DNA of 64,000 bases from Streptomyces sp. CBMA291. GTDB lineage: Bacteria > Actinomycetota > Actinomycetes > Streptomycetales > Streptomycetaceae. The number at the start of each line of letters is the position of its first letter. The first letter of the stretch is position 1. The translations under genes and the position numbers were made by a program. The notes under the pieces were generated by a model, which saw only the letters and a program-made list of their open reading frames with translations, made no database searches and was not told where the DNA came from. The stretch lies in the NCBI RefSeq assembly GCF_014596525.1, contig NZ_MSJP01000115.1:1-64000 (forward strand), given 5' to 3'. Below, piece after piece: positions 15,641-24,655 of this stretch.

Positions 15641-17905
15641 ATGACAACGACGACACCGGGCACCGCCCAGGTCGAGCTCGCCATCGGCGGCATGACCTGC
15701 GCCTCGTGTGCGGCCCGCATCGAGAAGAAGCTCAACCGGATGGACGGGGTCGAGGCCACCGTCAACTACGCCACCGAGAAGGCGAAGGTCACCTTCGGCG
15801 CGGACGTCGACGTCGCCGACCTGATCGCCACCGTCGAGGCCACCGGCTACACCGCCGCCGAGCCCGCGCCCCCGAAGTCCGCGGCCCCGGGCGCCGAGGG
15901 CCCCTCCGACGAGGAGAAGGCCGACGAGGAGCTGCGGCCGCTGCGGCAGCGCCTGATCACCGCCGTCTCGCTCGCCGTACCGGTCATCGCGATGGCGATG
16001 GTCCCCGCGTTCCAGTTCGAGTACTGGCAGTGGCTGAGCCTCACGCTCGCCGCGCCGGTCGTCGTCTACGCCGCCTGGCCCTTCCACAAGGCCGCCTGGA
16101 CCAACGCCAGGCACGGCGCGGCCACCATGGACACCCTGATCTCGGTCGGCACGATCGCCGCCTTCCTCTGGTCCCTGTGGGCGCTGTTCTTCGGCACCGC
16201 CGGTACGCCCGGCATGACGCACCCCTTCGAGTTCACCATCGCCCGTACCGACGGCGCCGGGAACATCTACCTGGAGGCCGCGGCGGGCGTCACCGCCTTC
16301 ATCCTCGCGGGCCGCTACTTCGAGGCCCGCTCGAAGCGGAAGGCGGGCGCGGCGCTCAAGGCGCTGATGCAGCTCGGCGCCAAGGAGGTCACCGTGCTGC
16401 GCGGCGGCCGGGAGGTCACCGTGCCGACGGCCGACCTCCAGGTCGGCGACCGTTTCCTGGTCCGCCCCGGCGAGAAGATCGCCACCGACGGCACCGTCGT
16501 CGAGGGCTCCTCCGCCGTGGACGCCTCCATGCTCACCGGCGAGTCCGTCCCGGTCGAGGTCGCCGTCGGCGACTCCGTCACCGGCGCCACCCTCAACGCG
16601 GGCGGCCGGCTCGTCGTCGAGGCCACCCGGGTCGGCTCGGACACCCAGCTCGCCCGGATGGCGAAGCTCGTCGAGGACGCCCAGAACGGCAAGGCCGCCG
16701 CCCAGCGCCTCGCCGACCGGATCTCCGCCGTCTTCGTCCCCGTGGTGATCGCCCTCGCGCTCGGCACCCTCGGCTTCTGGCTCGGCACCGGGCAGGGCCT
16801 CACCGCCGCCTTCACCGCCGCCGTCGCCGTACTGATCATCGCCTGCCCCTGCGCCCTGGGCCTGGCCACCCCGACCGCCCTCATGGTCGGCACCGGCCGG
16901 GGCGCGCAGCTCGGCATCCTGATCAAGGGGCCCGAGGTCCTGGAGACCACCCGCAAGGTCGACACGATCGTCCTCGACAAGACCGGCACCGTCACCACCG
17001 GCCGGATGACCCTCCTCCGTACGCACACGGCGCCGGGCGTCGACGAGCGGGACGTCCTGCGGCTCGCGGGCGCCCTCGAACACTCCTCGGAGCACCCGAT
17101 CGCCCAGGCGGTCGCGACCGGCGCCGCCGCCAAGGTCGGGACGCTGCCGACCCCCGAGGACTTCGCCAACGTCCCCGGTCTCGGCGTCCAGGGCGTCGTC
17201 GAAGGACACGCCGTCCTCGTCGGCCGGGAGAAGCTCCTCGAAGAGTGGGCGATGGAGCTTCCGGCCTCGCTCAAGTCCGCGAAGGAGACCGCCGAGGCGG
17301 CGGGCAGGACGGCCATCGCGGTGGCCTGGGACGGCGAGGCCCGCGCCGTCCTCGAAGTCGCCGACGCCGTCAAGGAGACCAGCGCCGAGGCCATCCGGCG
17401 GCTGCGCGCCCTCGGGCTCACGCCGATCCTGCTGACCGGCGACAACAAGGCGGTCGCCGAGGCCGTCGCCGCCGAGGTCGGCATCGACGAGGTCATCGCG
17501 GAGGTCATGCCGCAGGACAAGGTCGACGTCGTCAAGAGGCTCCAGGGCGAGGGCCGTTCGGTCGCCATGGTCGGCGACGGGGTCAACGACGCCGCCGCGC
17601 TCGCCCAGGCCGATCTGGGGCTCGCGATGGGCACCGGCACGGACGCCGCCATCGAGGCGGGCGATCTGACCCTGGTCCGGGGCGACCTGCGGGCCGCCGC
17701 CGACGCCATCCGGCTCTCCCGCCGGACGCTCGGCACGATCCGGTCCAACCTCTTCTGGGCCTTCGCCTACAACGTGGCCGCGCTGCCGCTGGCCGCCGCC
17801 GGACTGCTCAACCCGATGATCGCGGGCGCGGCCATGGCCTTCTCCTCGGTCTTCGTGGTCGGCAACAGCCTGCGGCTCCGCGGCTTCCAGCCCCTCGACC
17901 GCTGA
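15641..17905 (+). CDS. copA: Copper-exporting P1B-type ATPase
   Basis: 754 aa from ATG 15641, with GAGGAG seven bases upstream. N-terminal HMA domain with GGMTCASC at about 18-23. Membrane helices and the ion motif IIACPCALGLATP (CPC). A-domain TGES in ASMLTGESVPVE. Phosphorylation motif DKTGTVTTG, SSEHPIAQ (HP motif of P1B), LTGDN, and MVGDGVNDAAAL. The Cu(I) specificity is supported by CPC, the HMA and the neighbours. The order copZ-copA-csoR is standard. Confidence 0.96.
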   Translation: MTTTTPGTAQVELAIGGMTCASCAARIEKKLNRMDGVEATVNYATEKAKVTFGADVDVADLIATVEATGYTAAEPAPPKSAAPGAEGPSDEEKADEELRPLRQRLITAVSLAVPVIAMAMVPAFQFEYWQWLSLTLAAPVVVYAAWPFHKAAWTNARHGAATMDTLISVGTIAAFLWSLWALFFGTAGTPGMTHPFEFTIARTDGAGNIYLEAAAGVTAFILAGRYFEARSKRKAGAALKALMQLGAKEVTVLRGGREVTVPTADLQVGDRFLVRPGEKIATDGTVVEGSSAVDASMLTGESVPVEVAVGDSVTGATLNAGGRLVVEATRVGSDTQLARMAKLVEDAQNGKAAAQRLADRISAVFVPVVIALALGTLGFWLGTGQGLTAAFTAAVAVLIIACPCALGLATPTALMVGTGRGAQLGILIKGPEVLETTRKVDTIVLDKTGTVTTGRMTLLRTHTAPGVDERDVLRLAGALEHSSEHPIAQAVATGAAAKVGTLPTPEDFANVPGLGVQGVVEGHAVLVGREKLLEEWAMELPASLKSAKETAEAAGRTAIAVAWDGEARAVLEVADAVKETSAEAIRRLRALGLTPILLTGDNKAVAEAVAAEVGIDEVIAEVMPQDKVDVVKRLQGEGRSVAMVGDGVNDAAALAQADLGLAMGTGTDAAIEAGDLTLVRGDLRAAADAIRLSRRTLGTIRSNLFWAFAYNVAALPLAAAGLLNPMIAGAAMAFSSVFVVGNSLRLRGFQPLDR

Positions 17906-17940
17906 CCCTCCCCCCTTCCCTTCCCTCCGAGGAGCCTGTC

Positions 17941-18222
17941 GTGGCCGGTTACGGACAGCACAAGGAAGACATCATCAGGCGGCTGCGCCGGATCGAGGGG
18001 CAGGTCAGGGGGGTGCAGCGGATGGTGGACGAGGACGTCTACTGCATCGACGTCCTCACCCAGGTCTCGGCGATCAACGCGGCCCTCCAGTCCTGCGCGG
18101 TGGCCCTGCTCGACGAGCACCTGAGCTGCTGCGTCACCGAGGCCATCGCCCAGGGCGGGGACCAGGCGAAGGAGAAGGTGAGCGAGGCGTCGAAGGCCAT
18201 CGCCCGACTGATCAGGACGTGA
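17941..18222 (+). CDS. csoR: Copper-sensing repressor CsoR
   Basis: 93 aa, GTG start 35 bp after copA. All-helical DUF156 fold: KEDIIRRLRRIEGQVRGVQRMV, then the Cu(I) triad Cys35 (VYC), His60 and Cys64 (DEHLSCC), spaced as in characterised CsoR. Cu(I) binding releases it from G-tract palindromes; three such sites lie at 15085-15184. Last gene of its operon. Confidence 0.95.
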   Translation: MAGYGQHKEDIIRRLRRIEGQVRGVQRMVDEDVYCIDVLTQVSAINAALQSCAVALLDEHLSCCVTEAIAQGGDQAKEKVSEASKAIARLIRT

Positions 18223-18755
18223 GGGACCCGGAAGGGGAGATACGAGGACGGGGAGGGGGACGGGTACGGGTACGGACGCCGGAACAGGTACGGGTGCGGG
18301 TACGGGTGCGGGTGCGGGTAAGCGATCCGCACCCGCGCCCTTTTCTCGCGTACGGACCCGCTCGGCCCACCGGACCGCGTACGGCATCGCCAGTCCCGCG
18401 AGGACGAGGACGCGGCCGAGGGTCCACCGGCCGGGAACACCCCAGGTGATGCAGAGCGGGCCCGGAACCGGCGGGGCCAGGGAACGGGCCACGCCGACGC
18501 CGGTGGCGTTCGGGCCGGAGTACCGGCCGTTCGGGCCGGAGCACCGGCCCTGCGCGTCGGCGGGTGCCGGTCCGGGGCCCAGCTCGAACGAGGCCCCGCG
18601 CGCCTCCCCGTACCGGCCGCCCCTGCGAGCGCCCCCGCACGCCTCCCGCCTCCCCGTACCGGCGCATGCGAACGACCCGCCCCGGAGGCGGTGGCCTCCG
18701 AAGCGGGTCGCGGTGATTCAGCCGATGGGACTCGGCCGGTGCCGGTCAGGCTGGG
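18223..18755. other. Gene-poor spacer with low-complexity repeats
   Basis: 533 bp between csoR and the chitinase terminus. From 18255 to 18320 it is a string of GGGTACGGGTGCGGG-like hexamer repeats. On the minus strand near 18340-18480 there is a short coding-like stretch (WTLGRVLVLAGLAMPYAVRW, one possible membrane helix) that runs into the repeats. It is too short and unsupported to call a gene. Confidence 0.5.
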
Positions 18756-20276
18756 TCAGCAGGCGCCCAGGTCCTGCCAGACGCCCCACTCGCCGGTGGT
18801 GCCGGGCTCCTCGCCCGTCGTCCACCACTTGGCCTTCCAGGTGTGGCCCTTGTGGGAGACGGTCTGGCCGCCGGTGTAGACCGAGGAGGAGGCCCACGCG
18901 CCGGCGGTGCACTGGGTGGCGCCGCCGTTGACCGTCAGGGAGATGACCGCCGCGTGACCCGCGGAGGCGCTCGCGCCGTTGACGGCGATCTGGTAAGTGC
19001 CGGAGACCGTGGTCGTCGCGGTGTTCAGGGTGAGCGTGGAGGAACCGCCGGCCGTCACCGAGGTGGGGCTGAGGGTGGCGGTGACGCCCGCGGGCAGGCC
19101 GCTGACCGAGAGGTTCACCGTCTCGGCGGAACCGGCGGTGACGGCGGTGCTGACCGTGGCGGTGGTGGAGCCGCCGGCCGTGACGGTCGCGGCGGCCGGG
19201 GTGGCCTTCACCGAGAAGTCGTTGGCGGGGGCGGTGGTGCCGCTGGTGAACGGCGCGAAGATGTGGGAGAAGTCCCAGGTGTTCTGCGCGATGCCGGAGC
19301 AGTTGTCGGCGGCGGCGCCACCGGCGCAGCTGCCGTTGTCACGCTGGAGCGCCCAGAAGGAAAGGGTGTTGATGCCCTTCGAGACCGCCCAGTCGTAGAC
19401 CGTACGGGCGTTGGCCAGGCTGAAGGTCTCGGCGGGGCCGAAGTCGTCGACGCCGATCATCTCGATGATGCCGACCATCGCCCACAGCTGCTGCTGCGTC
19501 TTCGTGGGGTAGATCTTGGCGAGCTGGTCGACCAGACCCTGGGCCGCGGTCTTGGTGTCGTTGGCCATGTCGTGGGCCGCGTTGTCGTAGTAGTCGAAGG
19601 TCATCAGGTTGACGACATCGACACGAACGCCGTTGGCCGCGGCGTTCTTGAGCAGCGCGGTGCCGTTGGCGGCCGGGCCCCGGGTGGTCGTCGGCAGGGT
19701 GTACGAGATCTCGATGTTGCGCCCGTTGGCGGCGCCCCAGTCCTGGACGATCTTGATCGCCTTGTTGCGGCGGTCGATGCCCGCGGTGTTGTCGAGCGAG
19801 TCGATCTCGATGTCCATGTCGAGACGGCTGACGTCGTAGGTCGTGATGACCTTCTGGTAGACGGCAGCGATCTGGTTGACATCGGTACAGCTGTCGGCGA
19901 TCTCGGTGCCGGTGGTGTCGGCCGTGTAGCCGCCGAAGGACGGGATGGCGTCCCCGCCGCGCTGCTGCATGGTCTTGATGTCGGCGCCGAAGGTCGACTG
20001 CGCGAGCGGCATGCTCGTGTCGCCGTTCCAGTACGCCGTGCACGAGCCCTTCGTGGCGGTCTGGATGAACCCCATCGTCAGGTGCTTGGCACCCGACGCG
20101 GCGCTGAGGGCGGCGGGGCTCTCGCCGGTCCAGGCCTCGAAGTAGGGGGCGAAGACGTGGGCGGGGGTGGGGGTGGCCGCCTGGGCGGGGGCGGTGGTGG
20201 TGGCCGCCAGGCCCAGCGCGGCGACGGCGGTCGCGGCAGCGGTGAGGGCGGAGCGGAGCGTCCTCATGCGTCTCAT
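18756..20276 (-). CDS. Secreted GH18 chitinase with Ig-like domain and C-terminal CBM5/12
   Basis: 506 aa. Start at ATG 20276 (MRRMRTLRS), five bases after GGATGG; ATG 20285 would add three residues. Signal peptide LRSALTAAATAVAALGLAATTTAPAQA. GH18 domain: catalytic DxDxE motif is LDMDIE, with SFGGYTAD and NLMTFDYYD also typical. A Ser/Thr-rich Ig-like module follows (about 345-440; ASVTAGGSSTLTLN type). The last 50 residues (WASSSVYTGGQTVSHKGHTWKAKWW...WGVWQDLGAC) are a CBM5/12 chitin-binding domain with two cysteines. It hydrolyses chitin extracellularly. Two DasR-type sites lie 128 and 207 bp upstream, consistent with GlcNAc-responsive control. Confidence 0.93.
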   Translation of the reverse strand: MRRMRTLRSALTAAATAVAALGLAATTTAPAQAATPTPAHVFAPYFEAWTGESPAALSAASGAKHLTMGFIQTATKGSCTAYWNGDTSMPLAQSTFGADIKTMQQRGGDAIPSFGGYTADTTGTEIADSCTDVNQIAAVYQKVITTYDVSRLDMDIEIDSLDNTAGIDRRNKAIKIVQDWGAANGRNIEISYTLPTTTRGPAANGTALLKNAAANGVRVDVVNLMTFDYYDNAAHDMANDTKTAAQGLVDQLAKIYPTKTQQQLWAMVGIIEMIGVDDFGPAETFSLANARTVYDWAVSKGINTLSFWALQRDNGSCAGGAAADNCSGIAQNTWDFSHIFAPFTSGTTAPANDFSVKATPAAATVTAGGSTTATVSTAVTAGSAETVNLSVSGLPAGVTATLSPTSVTAGGSSTLTLNTATTTVSGTYQIAVNGASASAGHAAVISLTVNGGATQCTAGAWASSSVYTGGQTVSHKGHTWKAKWWTTGEEPGTTGEWGVWQDLGAC

Positions 20277-20403
20277 CATGGCCATCCAATGAGTGTGGGG
20301 GGGTGCGGGGGTGCGGCAACGCCGTTGTCGCGCACGGCTGTCGGGATACGGAAACCCCCAGGCCCCGGCCGCGTCAACGTCTTGGACGGCACTTGAACAA
20401 AAG

Positions 20404-20419
20404 TTGGACTAGACCAATT
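20404..20419. promoter_or_regulatory. DasR-type operator upstream of chitinase (proximal)
   Basis: GTTGGACTAGACCAAT; reverse complement ATTGGTCTAGTCCAAC, an almost perfect dre and typical of chitinase promoters. Confidence 0.85.
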
Positions 20420-20482
20420 ACGGGCACCCGCGCGTGTCATGCCCACTGAAGGCGGGCCCTTCCTGGGGCGTTGCGGAGCGTG

Positions 20483-20498
20483 CTTGGACTGGTCCAAT
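20483..20498. promoter_or_regulatory. DasR-type operator upstream of chitinase (distal)
   Basis: CTTGGACTGGTCCAAT, a second palindrome of the same family 79 bp further out (centre CTGG instead of CTAG). Confidence 0.6.
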
Positions 20499-20578
20499 CG
20501 CCGCGAGAGGGAGGGAGGTTGGGGCTACCGGAGGAGAGGAACGGATTACTCCTTCGGCGCGTCGGGCACGTAACGGAC

Positions 20579-20743
20579 ATGTCAAAAGGGTGGCGTTGGT
20601 TTCTGCTTGCGGCGTTCGTCGTCTGGACCGTCTTCGCACTCCAGTGGACCCATGTCGGCTGCGACTACCCGGAGGCGTACCTCGCCGTCCTCCGCTTCGG
20701 CACCCCCGAGGGACTGGAGTTCCTTCCGGCGTGTGCGGGGTAG
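20579..20743 (+). CDS. Small predicted membrane protein, 54 aa
   Basis: ATG start, sequence MSKGWRWFLLAAFVVWTVFAL then a short soluble tail with two Cys (VGCDYPEAY...LPACAG). One N-terminal membrane helix, positive inside. A GGAGGAGAGG lies 40 bases upstream but is too far to serve this start, so the initiation signal is weak. Third positions are G/C-biased. No family recognised. It lies between the chitinase operators and a glycosyltransferase. Confidence 0.5.
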   Translation: MSKGWRWFLLAAFVVWTVFALQWTHVGCDYPEAYLAVLRFGTPEGLEFLPACAG

Positions 20744-20862
20744 CGGACGGGAACGGAAGGGCCGGCCGACGCCGTCGGCACGGGGCGGCACCCCCTCGCT
20801 CCTCCGGAGCCGGGAGTTCGACGGCGGTAGGCTCGCCGTTCAACCGGCCCAAGGAAGCAGCG

Positions 20863-21744
20863 ATGAACGTGACCCGGCCCCGGATGGGGGTCGCCGTGCT
20901 GACGCAGGGCGACCGGATGCCCGAACTGCTGGCCCTGCTCGCCTCGGTGGCCGCGCAGGACGAGGCCGCGACCAGGATCGTGGTGGTCGGGAACGGGACG
21001 CCCCTGACCGGTCTGCCCGAGGGCGTGACCACGGTGGAACTGCCGGAGAACCGGGGGGTCTCCGGCGGCCGGAACGTCGCCTGGCGGCACCTGCGGGAGT
21101 TCGGGGACGTGGACGTCCTGGTGGACCTGGACGACGACGGGCTGCTCCCCGGCACCGACGTCTTCCGGCGGCTCGCCGACCTGTACGAGGCCGACCGGCG
21201 CCTCGGCATCGTCTCCTTCCGCATCGCGGACGAGACGGGGGCCACCCAGCGGCGGCACATCCCGCGCCTGCGGGGCGACGGTCCGCTGCGGCGGGGTCTG
21301 GTGACGACGTTCCTCGGCGGCGGGCACGCCCTGGCGATGCCGATGCTGGAGGAGACCGGCGGGTGGCCCGAAGCCTTCTTCTTTACCCACGAGGAGACCG
21401 ACCTGGCCTGGCGGGCCCTCGACCGAGGCTGGGACATCCGCTACGAGCCACGGCTGGTGCTCCAGCACCCGAAGACCTCCCCCGCCCGGCACGCGGTGTA
21501 CTACCGGATGACGGCCCGCAACCGGGTCTGGCTGGCGAAGCGGCACCTGCCCGCCGCCCTGATCCCGGTGTACCTGACGTCCTGGGCGGCGTACACCCTG
21601 CTCCAACGCCCGCCGCTGACCGGGCTGCGAGCCTGGTGGGCGGGCTTCTTCGAGGGCGTACGGGTCCCTTGCCCGCCGCGCCGCCCCCTGCGGTGGAGCA
21701 CGGTCTGGCGTATGACACGGCTGGGCAGACCACCCGTCGTCTAG
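20863..21744 (+). CDS. Family 2 glycosyltransferase
   Basis: 293 aa, ATG. GT-A fold motifs: MGVAVLTQGDRMPELLALLASV, nucleotide/metal loop DVLVDLDDDGLL, acceptor region GGHALAMPMLEETGGWPEAFFFTHEETDLAWRALDRG (the ED/xED base region), then HPKTSPAR. C-terminal amphipathic segments VYLTSWAAYTLLQ suggest membrane association. It transfers sugar to an unknown acceptor. The gene appears to have cut into the end of the neighbouring LysE gene on the opposite strand. Confidence 0.88.
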   Translation: MNVTRPRMGVAVLTQGDRMPELLALLASVAAQDEAATRIVVVGNGTPLTGLPEGVTTVELPENRGVSGGRNVAWRHLREFGDVDVLVDLDDDGLLPGTDVFRRLADLYEADRRLGIVSFRIADETGATQRRHIPRLRGDGPLRRGLVTTFLGGGHALAMPMLEETGGWPEAFFFTHEETDLAWRALDRGWDIRYEPRLVLQHPKTSPARHAVYYRMTARNRVWLAKRHLPAALIPVYLTSWAAYTLLQRPPLTGLRAWWAGFFEGVRVPCPPRRPLRWSTVWRMTRLGRPPVV

Positions 21745-21919
21745 GCCGTCTCGCGAGGAGCGCGTACGCCCCGTAGGCCGTGGCGACGCCGAGGGCCGCG
21801 CCCGCTCTGGTACGCCACCCGGCCCGCGCCGTGACGGCCACCGGATGCGCGCCGACCGCGCCGACCGGGATCGCGATGCCGTAGCCCGCGAGCAGCCCGG
21901 CAGCCACCGCCCCGGTCAC
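21745..21919 (-). pseudogene. Truncated LysE-family translocator (N-terminal ~57 residues only)
   Basis: GTG 21919 overlaps the stop of the DUF2087 gene (GTGA), the usual DUF2087-LysE coupling. The translation begins VTGAVAAGLLAGYGIAIPVGAV and continues VAVTARAGWRTRAGAALGVATAYGAYALLA, the first one and a half membrane helices of LysE exporters. Homology then stops abruptly; the remaining four helices are missing and the glycosyltransferase 3' end occupies the opposite strand. It cannot make a working exporter. Confidence 0.65.
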
Positions 21920-22290
21920 GCGACGGAGGTGATCGCGCCTCCGGGGACGTCGGGCCGCTGCTGTCGGCGGTACGCGGAGCCGTCCTTCGTACGGGTCAGG
22001 AAACCGCCGACGACGAGGGCCCTGCGGAGCGCGGGGAAGTCCTCGTGCACGCCCTTGAGCGCCTCGTTCACCTCGGGTTCGCGATAGTCGCGCCCGGTCT
22101 CGAAGAGGGTCGCGGTCAGGTGCGCGAGCAGCGCCTCCCGACGGGCCGGGCGGCGCGGGATCGCCCGCAGCCGCCCGTCGGCGGCGAAGAGGTCGGCGAC
22201 GGAGCGGTCCGGGCGCGCGGCGGGGGCGGGGAGATCCGGGCTCGCGGCAGGGGCGGCAGGCGCGGCGGGGGCCGGTGGATGACTGGTCAT
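21916..22290 (-). CDS. DUF2087 domain protein
   Basis: 124 aa. N-terminal 25 residues are Ala/Pro-rich; then VADLFAADGRLRAIPRRPARREALLAHLTATLFETGRDYREPEVNEALK and DFPALRRALVVGGFLTRTKDGSAYRR form the winged-helix-like DUF2087 unit. Commonly a putative transcriptional regulator next to a transporter. Its partner here is a broken LysE. Confidence 0.85.
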   Translation of the reverse strand: MTSHPPAPAAPAAPAASPDLPAPAARPDRSVADLFAADGRLRAIPRRPARREALLAHLTATLFETGRDYREPEVNEALKGVHEDFPALRRALVVGGFLTRTKDGSAYRRQQRPDVPGGAITSVA

Positions 22291-22337
22291 GGCCGAGTAG
22301 CCTGACGCCCACGAACCGGCCCCCGCAAAGGGTTTTC

Positions 22338-22422
22338 GGCGCGGAGGGGCTTCGGTACGGAGGGGCTTCGGCGCGCCGAGGGTGCCGCGCGGAGGGGCTT
22401 CGGCGCGGAGGGGTGCCGTGCG
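22338..22422. repeat. Tandem GCGGAGGGGCTTCGG repeats
   Basis: Four to five imperfect 15-18-mers in the spacer between DUF2087 and the esterase gene. No gene seen. Confidence 0.6.
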
Positions 22423-22497
22423 GTGACGGGCCCGGACGGGCGAGGTCTCCCGCCGTCGCGCCTCGCGCGGGCCCCCTCCCGCCTCACCCGGCCGTCG

Positions 22498-23283
22498 TCA
22501 CTCCCCCTCCGCCACCCGGCGTACGAAGGACACCGCGAGCCCCATCGGCTCCTCATGCCAACTCTTCTTCTCCGCCCCCGGGTTGAAGAAGCCGTGCGGC
22601 GCCCCCTCGTACGTGACGAGTTCGCACCCGTTGCCCGACGCCCGCATCGCGTCCCGGAAGCGCCGGGCGTCCCCGATGAGGACGATCGTGTCGGCCGTGC
22701 CGTGGAAGACGATCGCGGGCGGCGCCCCCGGGCGTACCAGATGGAGGGGGCACACGGCCTCGGCGCGGGCCGCGTCCAGACCGGCCGTCTCCCGCAGCAG
22801 CTCTCCCGCCGGGCCGGCCGCGCAGAGATCCACGACGGGGTTGAACAGCAGAAGGCCTGCGATCCGGAGACCGCCGTCCAGGGCTTCCCTCAGGGCGAGT
22901 TGGCCGCCCGCCGAGCCACCGCCCACGAACAGCGGTACTCCGGGCGCGAGTCGCCTTACGTGCTCCACGGCGGCGCGGGCGTCGGCCGCGCACCCCTCGA
23001 TGCCGGTGGAGTCCCGGCCGATCAGCCCGTAGCCCGCGCTCGCCGCGAGGACTCCCGCCGAGGCGAGGCGACGGCACTGGGGCACGAGCTGCTCGGGGAA
23101 GCCCGCACGCCAGCCACCTCCGTGGAAGAGGACCACGGCGGCGGACGGCACGCCGACGGGCCGATGCAGCAGCAGCGCCCGATCCCCCCGGCCAGGGCTC
23201 TCGTAGGCGGCGCTCTCCTCGACGTACTCCACGGCGTGCTTCCCTGCGTACTCCACGACGCTCTCCTCGGACGGGTGGCTCAC
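22498..23283 (-). CDS. Alpha/beta hydrolase (HSL/acetyl esterase type)
   Basis: 261 aa, GTG start. Oxyanion motif LFHGGGW, nucleophile GGGSAGGQLA (GxSxG), acid HGTADTIVLIGDA, and catalytic His in YEGAPHGFFNP. These are the motifs of carboxylesterase/HSL family enzymes. Third gene of the cassette PadR-sulfatase-MFS-esterase; it may deacylate the same ester that the sulfatase desulfates (inference). 31 bp after the MFS gene. Confidence 0.88.
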   Translation of the reverse strand: MSHPSEESVVEYAGKHAVEYVEESAAYESPGRGDRALLLHRPVGVPSAAVVLFHGGGWRAGFPEQLVPQCRRLASAGVLAASAGYGLIGRDSTGIEGCAADARAAVEHVRRLAPGVPLFVGGGSAGGQLALREALDGGLRIAGLLLFNPVVDLCAAGPAGELLRETAGLDAARAEAVCPLHLVRPGAPPAIVFHGTADTIVLIGDARRFRDAMRASGNGCELVTYEGAPHGFFNPGAEKKSWHEEPMGLAVSFVRRVAEGE

Positions 23284-23314
23284 GGGTATTCCTCTCGACT
23301 GACGTCACCGCGTC

Positions 23315-24655
23315 TCACCGGTTCATCTCCACCCGTCGCAGCTCCAGTTCGCTCCGCATGCGTTCGGCGTCCCGCCCGTACGTGCGGTGCAGGAGGGACA
23401 GGAAGAGGCCGTTGACCAGCATGAGCAGGACGAGGGCCACGAGGAAGACCGGGCGCAGGCCGATCCTGTCTCCGAGGAACCCGGCGCCGAGGCCGAAGAC
23501 CGCCCACGCGGCTGCCTCGAAGTAGGACACGTAGATCGTGAAGGCGGCGGACCTCAGCCCCGGCGGCACCACGGCCATCACCATCGGCCGGTTGATCCCC
23601 GGGTTGAGGCCCTGCGCCAGCCCCATGAACCCGAAGAACAGCGCGTACAAGCCGATCCCGCCGTACGAGAACTGCGTGCCGAAGAAGGCGAAGACGGCGA
23701 AGAGGATCTGCGCGATCTGGAGCAGCGCGGGCAGTCCGTGGGCGGGGCTGCGGCGGGTGGCGCGGTCGCCGAGGAAGCCGCCGAGGAGGTTGCCCGTGAA
23801 GATGCCGACGCCGCCGGGCAGCAGCACCAGGGACGCGGTCTGCGTGGTGAAGCCGTACACGTCCACCAGGTAGACCACGCCGAACGACAGGACCAGCAGG
23901 TGTCCCGAGAGGAGCCGGGAGACCAGCAGCACCCGGAACGTCGGGATCTTCAGGAGGGCCATGGCCTTCCCCCAGGTCAGCCGGGACGCGGCTTCCCGTT
24001 CGGCCCGGTCGAGCCCGGCCAGTTCGGGCTCGGATGCGCCGCGCCCCGGGTCGCGCAGACCCCGCCACAGGACGAGCCCGTAACCGATGCCGAGGACGCC
24101 GAGCACCCACAGGCCCCAGCGCCAGCCGTCCTCCACGCCCGCGAGCTGCCCCTTGAGGACGGCGACCAGGGACGAGGCCAGCGCGATCACCCCGTAGAAC
24201 AGTCCGACCGCCCGTCCCCGGCTGCGGGTGTCGAAGAGGTCGCTGATGATTTCGGTGACGATCGGGGTCGCGCCGACGAATCCGGCGGAGAGGATCGTCG
24301 AGAAGATCAGAAGCTGGGCGAAGTTCTGGGAGAAGCCGAGGGCGATGCTCCAGACGCCCCACAGTCCGGCGCAGATCACGAGGACGCCCTTGCGCGACCA
24401 GCGCGTGGCCGCCCACACCCACAGCGGGGTGGTGACCACGCCGACGAGCTTGCCCGCCGCCGTCAGGACGCCGAGCGCGCCGAGCGAGAGGCCGAGGGCC
24501 TGCTTGATCACCGGGAAGAGCCCGGAGATGATCCCGGCCTCGGTGTTGTCCACGAGCTGGGACCCGCCGAGGAGGGAGAGCTGCCGCCAGCGCCCCTCGA
24601 CCTTCGGAGGGTGGGCTGTGGGGGTGGTCGCGGGACCGTCGATAAGCTCGGACAT
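23315..24655 (-). CDS. MFS transporter
   Basis: 446 aa with 12 predicted helices in two halves, a central cytosolic loop (about 195-225) with many charged residues, and MFS-type motif RSRGRAVGLFYG after helix 4. N- and C-terminal tails are hydrophilic. Substrate unknown; neighbours suggest uptake of a sulfated or esterified compound or of its products. Confidence 0.88.
   Translation of the reverse strand: MSELIDGPATTPTAHPPKVEGRWRQLSLLGGSQLVDNTEAGIISGLFPVIKQALGLSLGALGVLTAAGKLVGVVTTPLWVWAATRWSRKGVLVICAGLWGVWSIALGFSQNFAQLLIFSTILSAGFVGATPIVTEIISDLFDTRSRGRAVGLFYGVIALASSLVAVLKGQLAGVEDGWRWGLWVLGVLGIGYGLVLWRGLRDPGRGASEPELAGLDRAEREAASRLTWGKAMALLKIPTFRVLLVSRLLSGHLLVLSFGVVYLVDVYGFTTQTASLVLLPGGVGIFTGNLLGGFLGDRATRRSPAHGLPALLQIAQILFAVFAFFGTQFSYGGIGLYALFFGFMGLAQGLNPGINRPMVMAVVPPGLRSAAFTIYVSYFEAAAWAVFGLGAGFLGDRIGLRPVFLVALVLLMLVNGLFLSLLHRTYGRDAERMRSELELRRVEMNR

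Noticed and set aside
18340..18480. Short membrane-like minus-strand frame after csoR
   Set aside because: One hydrophobic stretch only; its frame runs into low-complexity repeats on one side and has no ribosome site.
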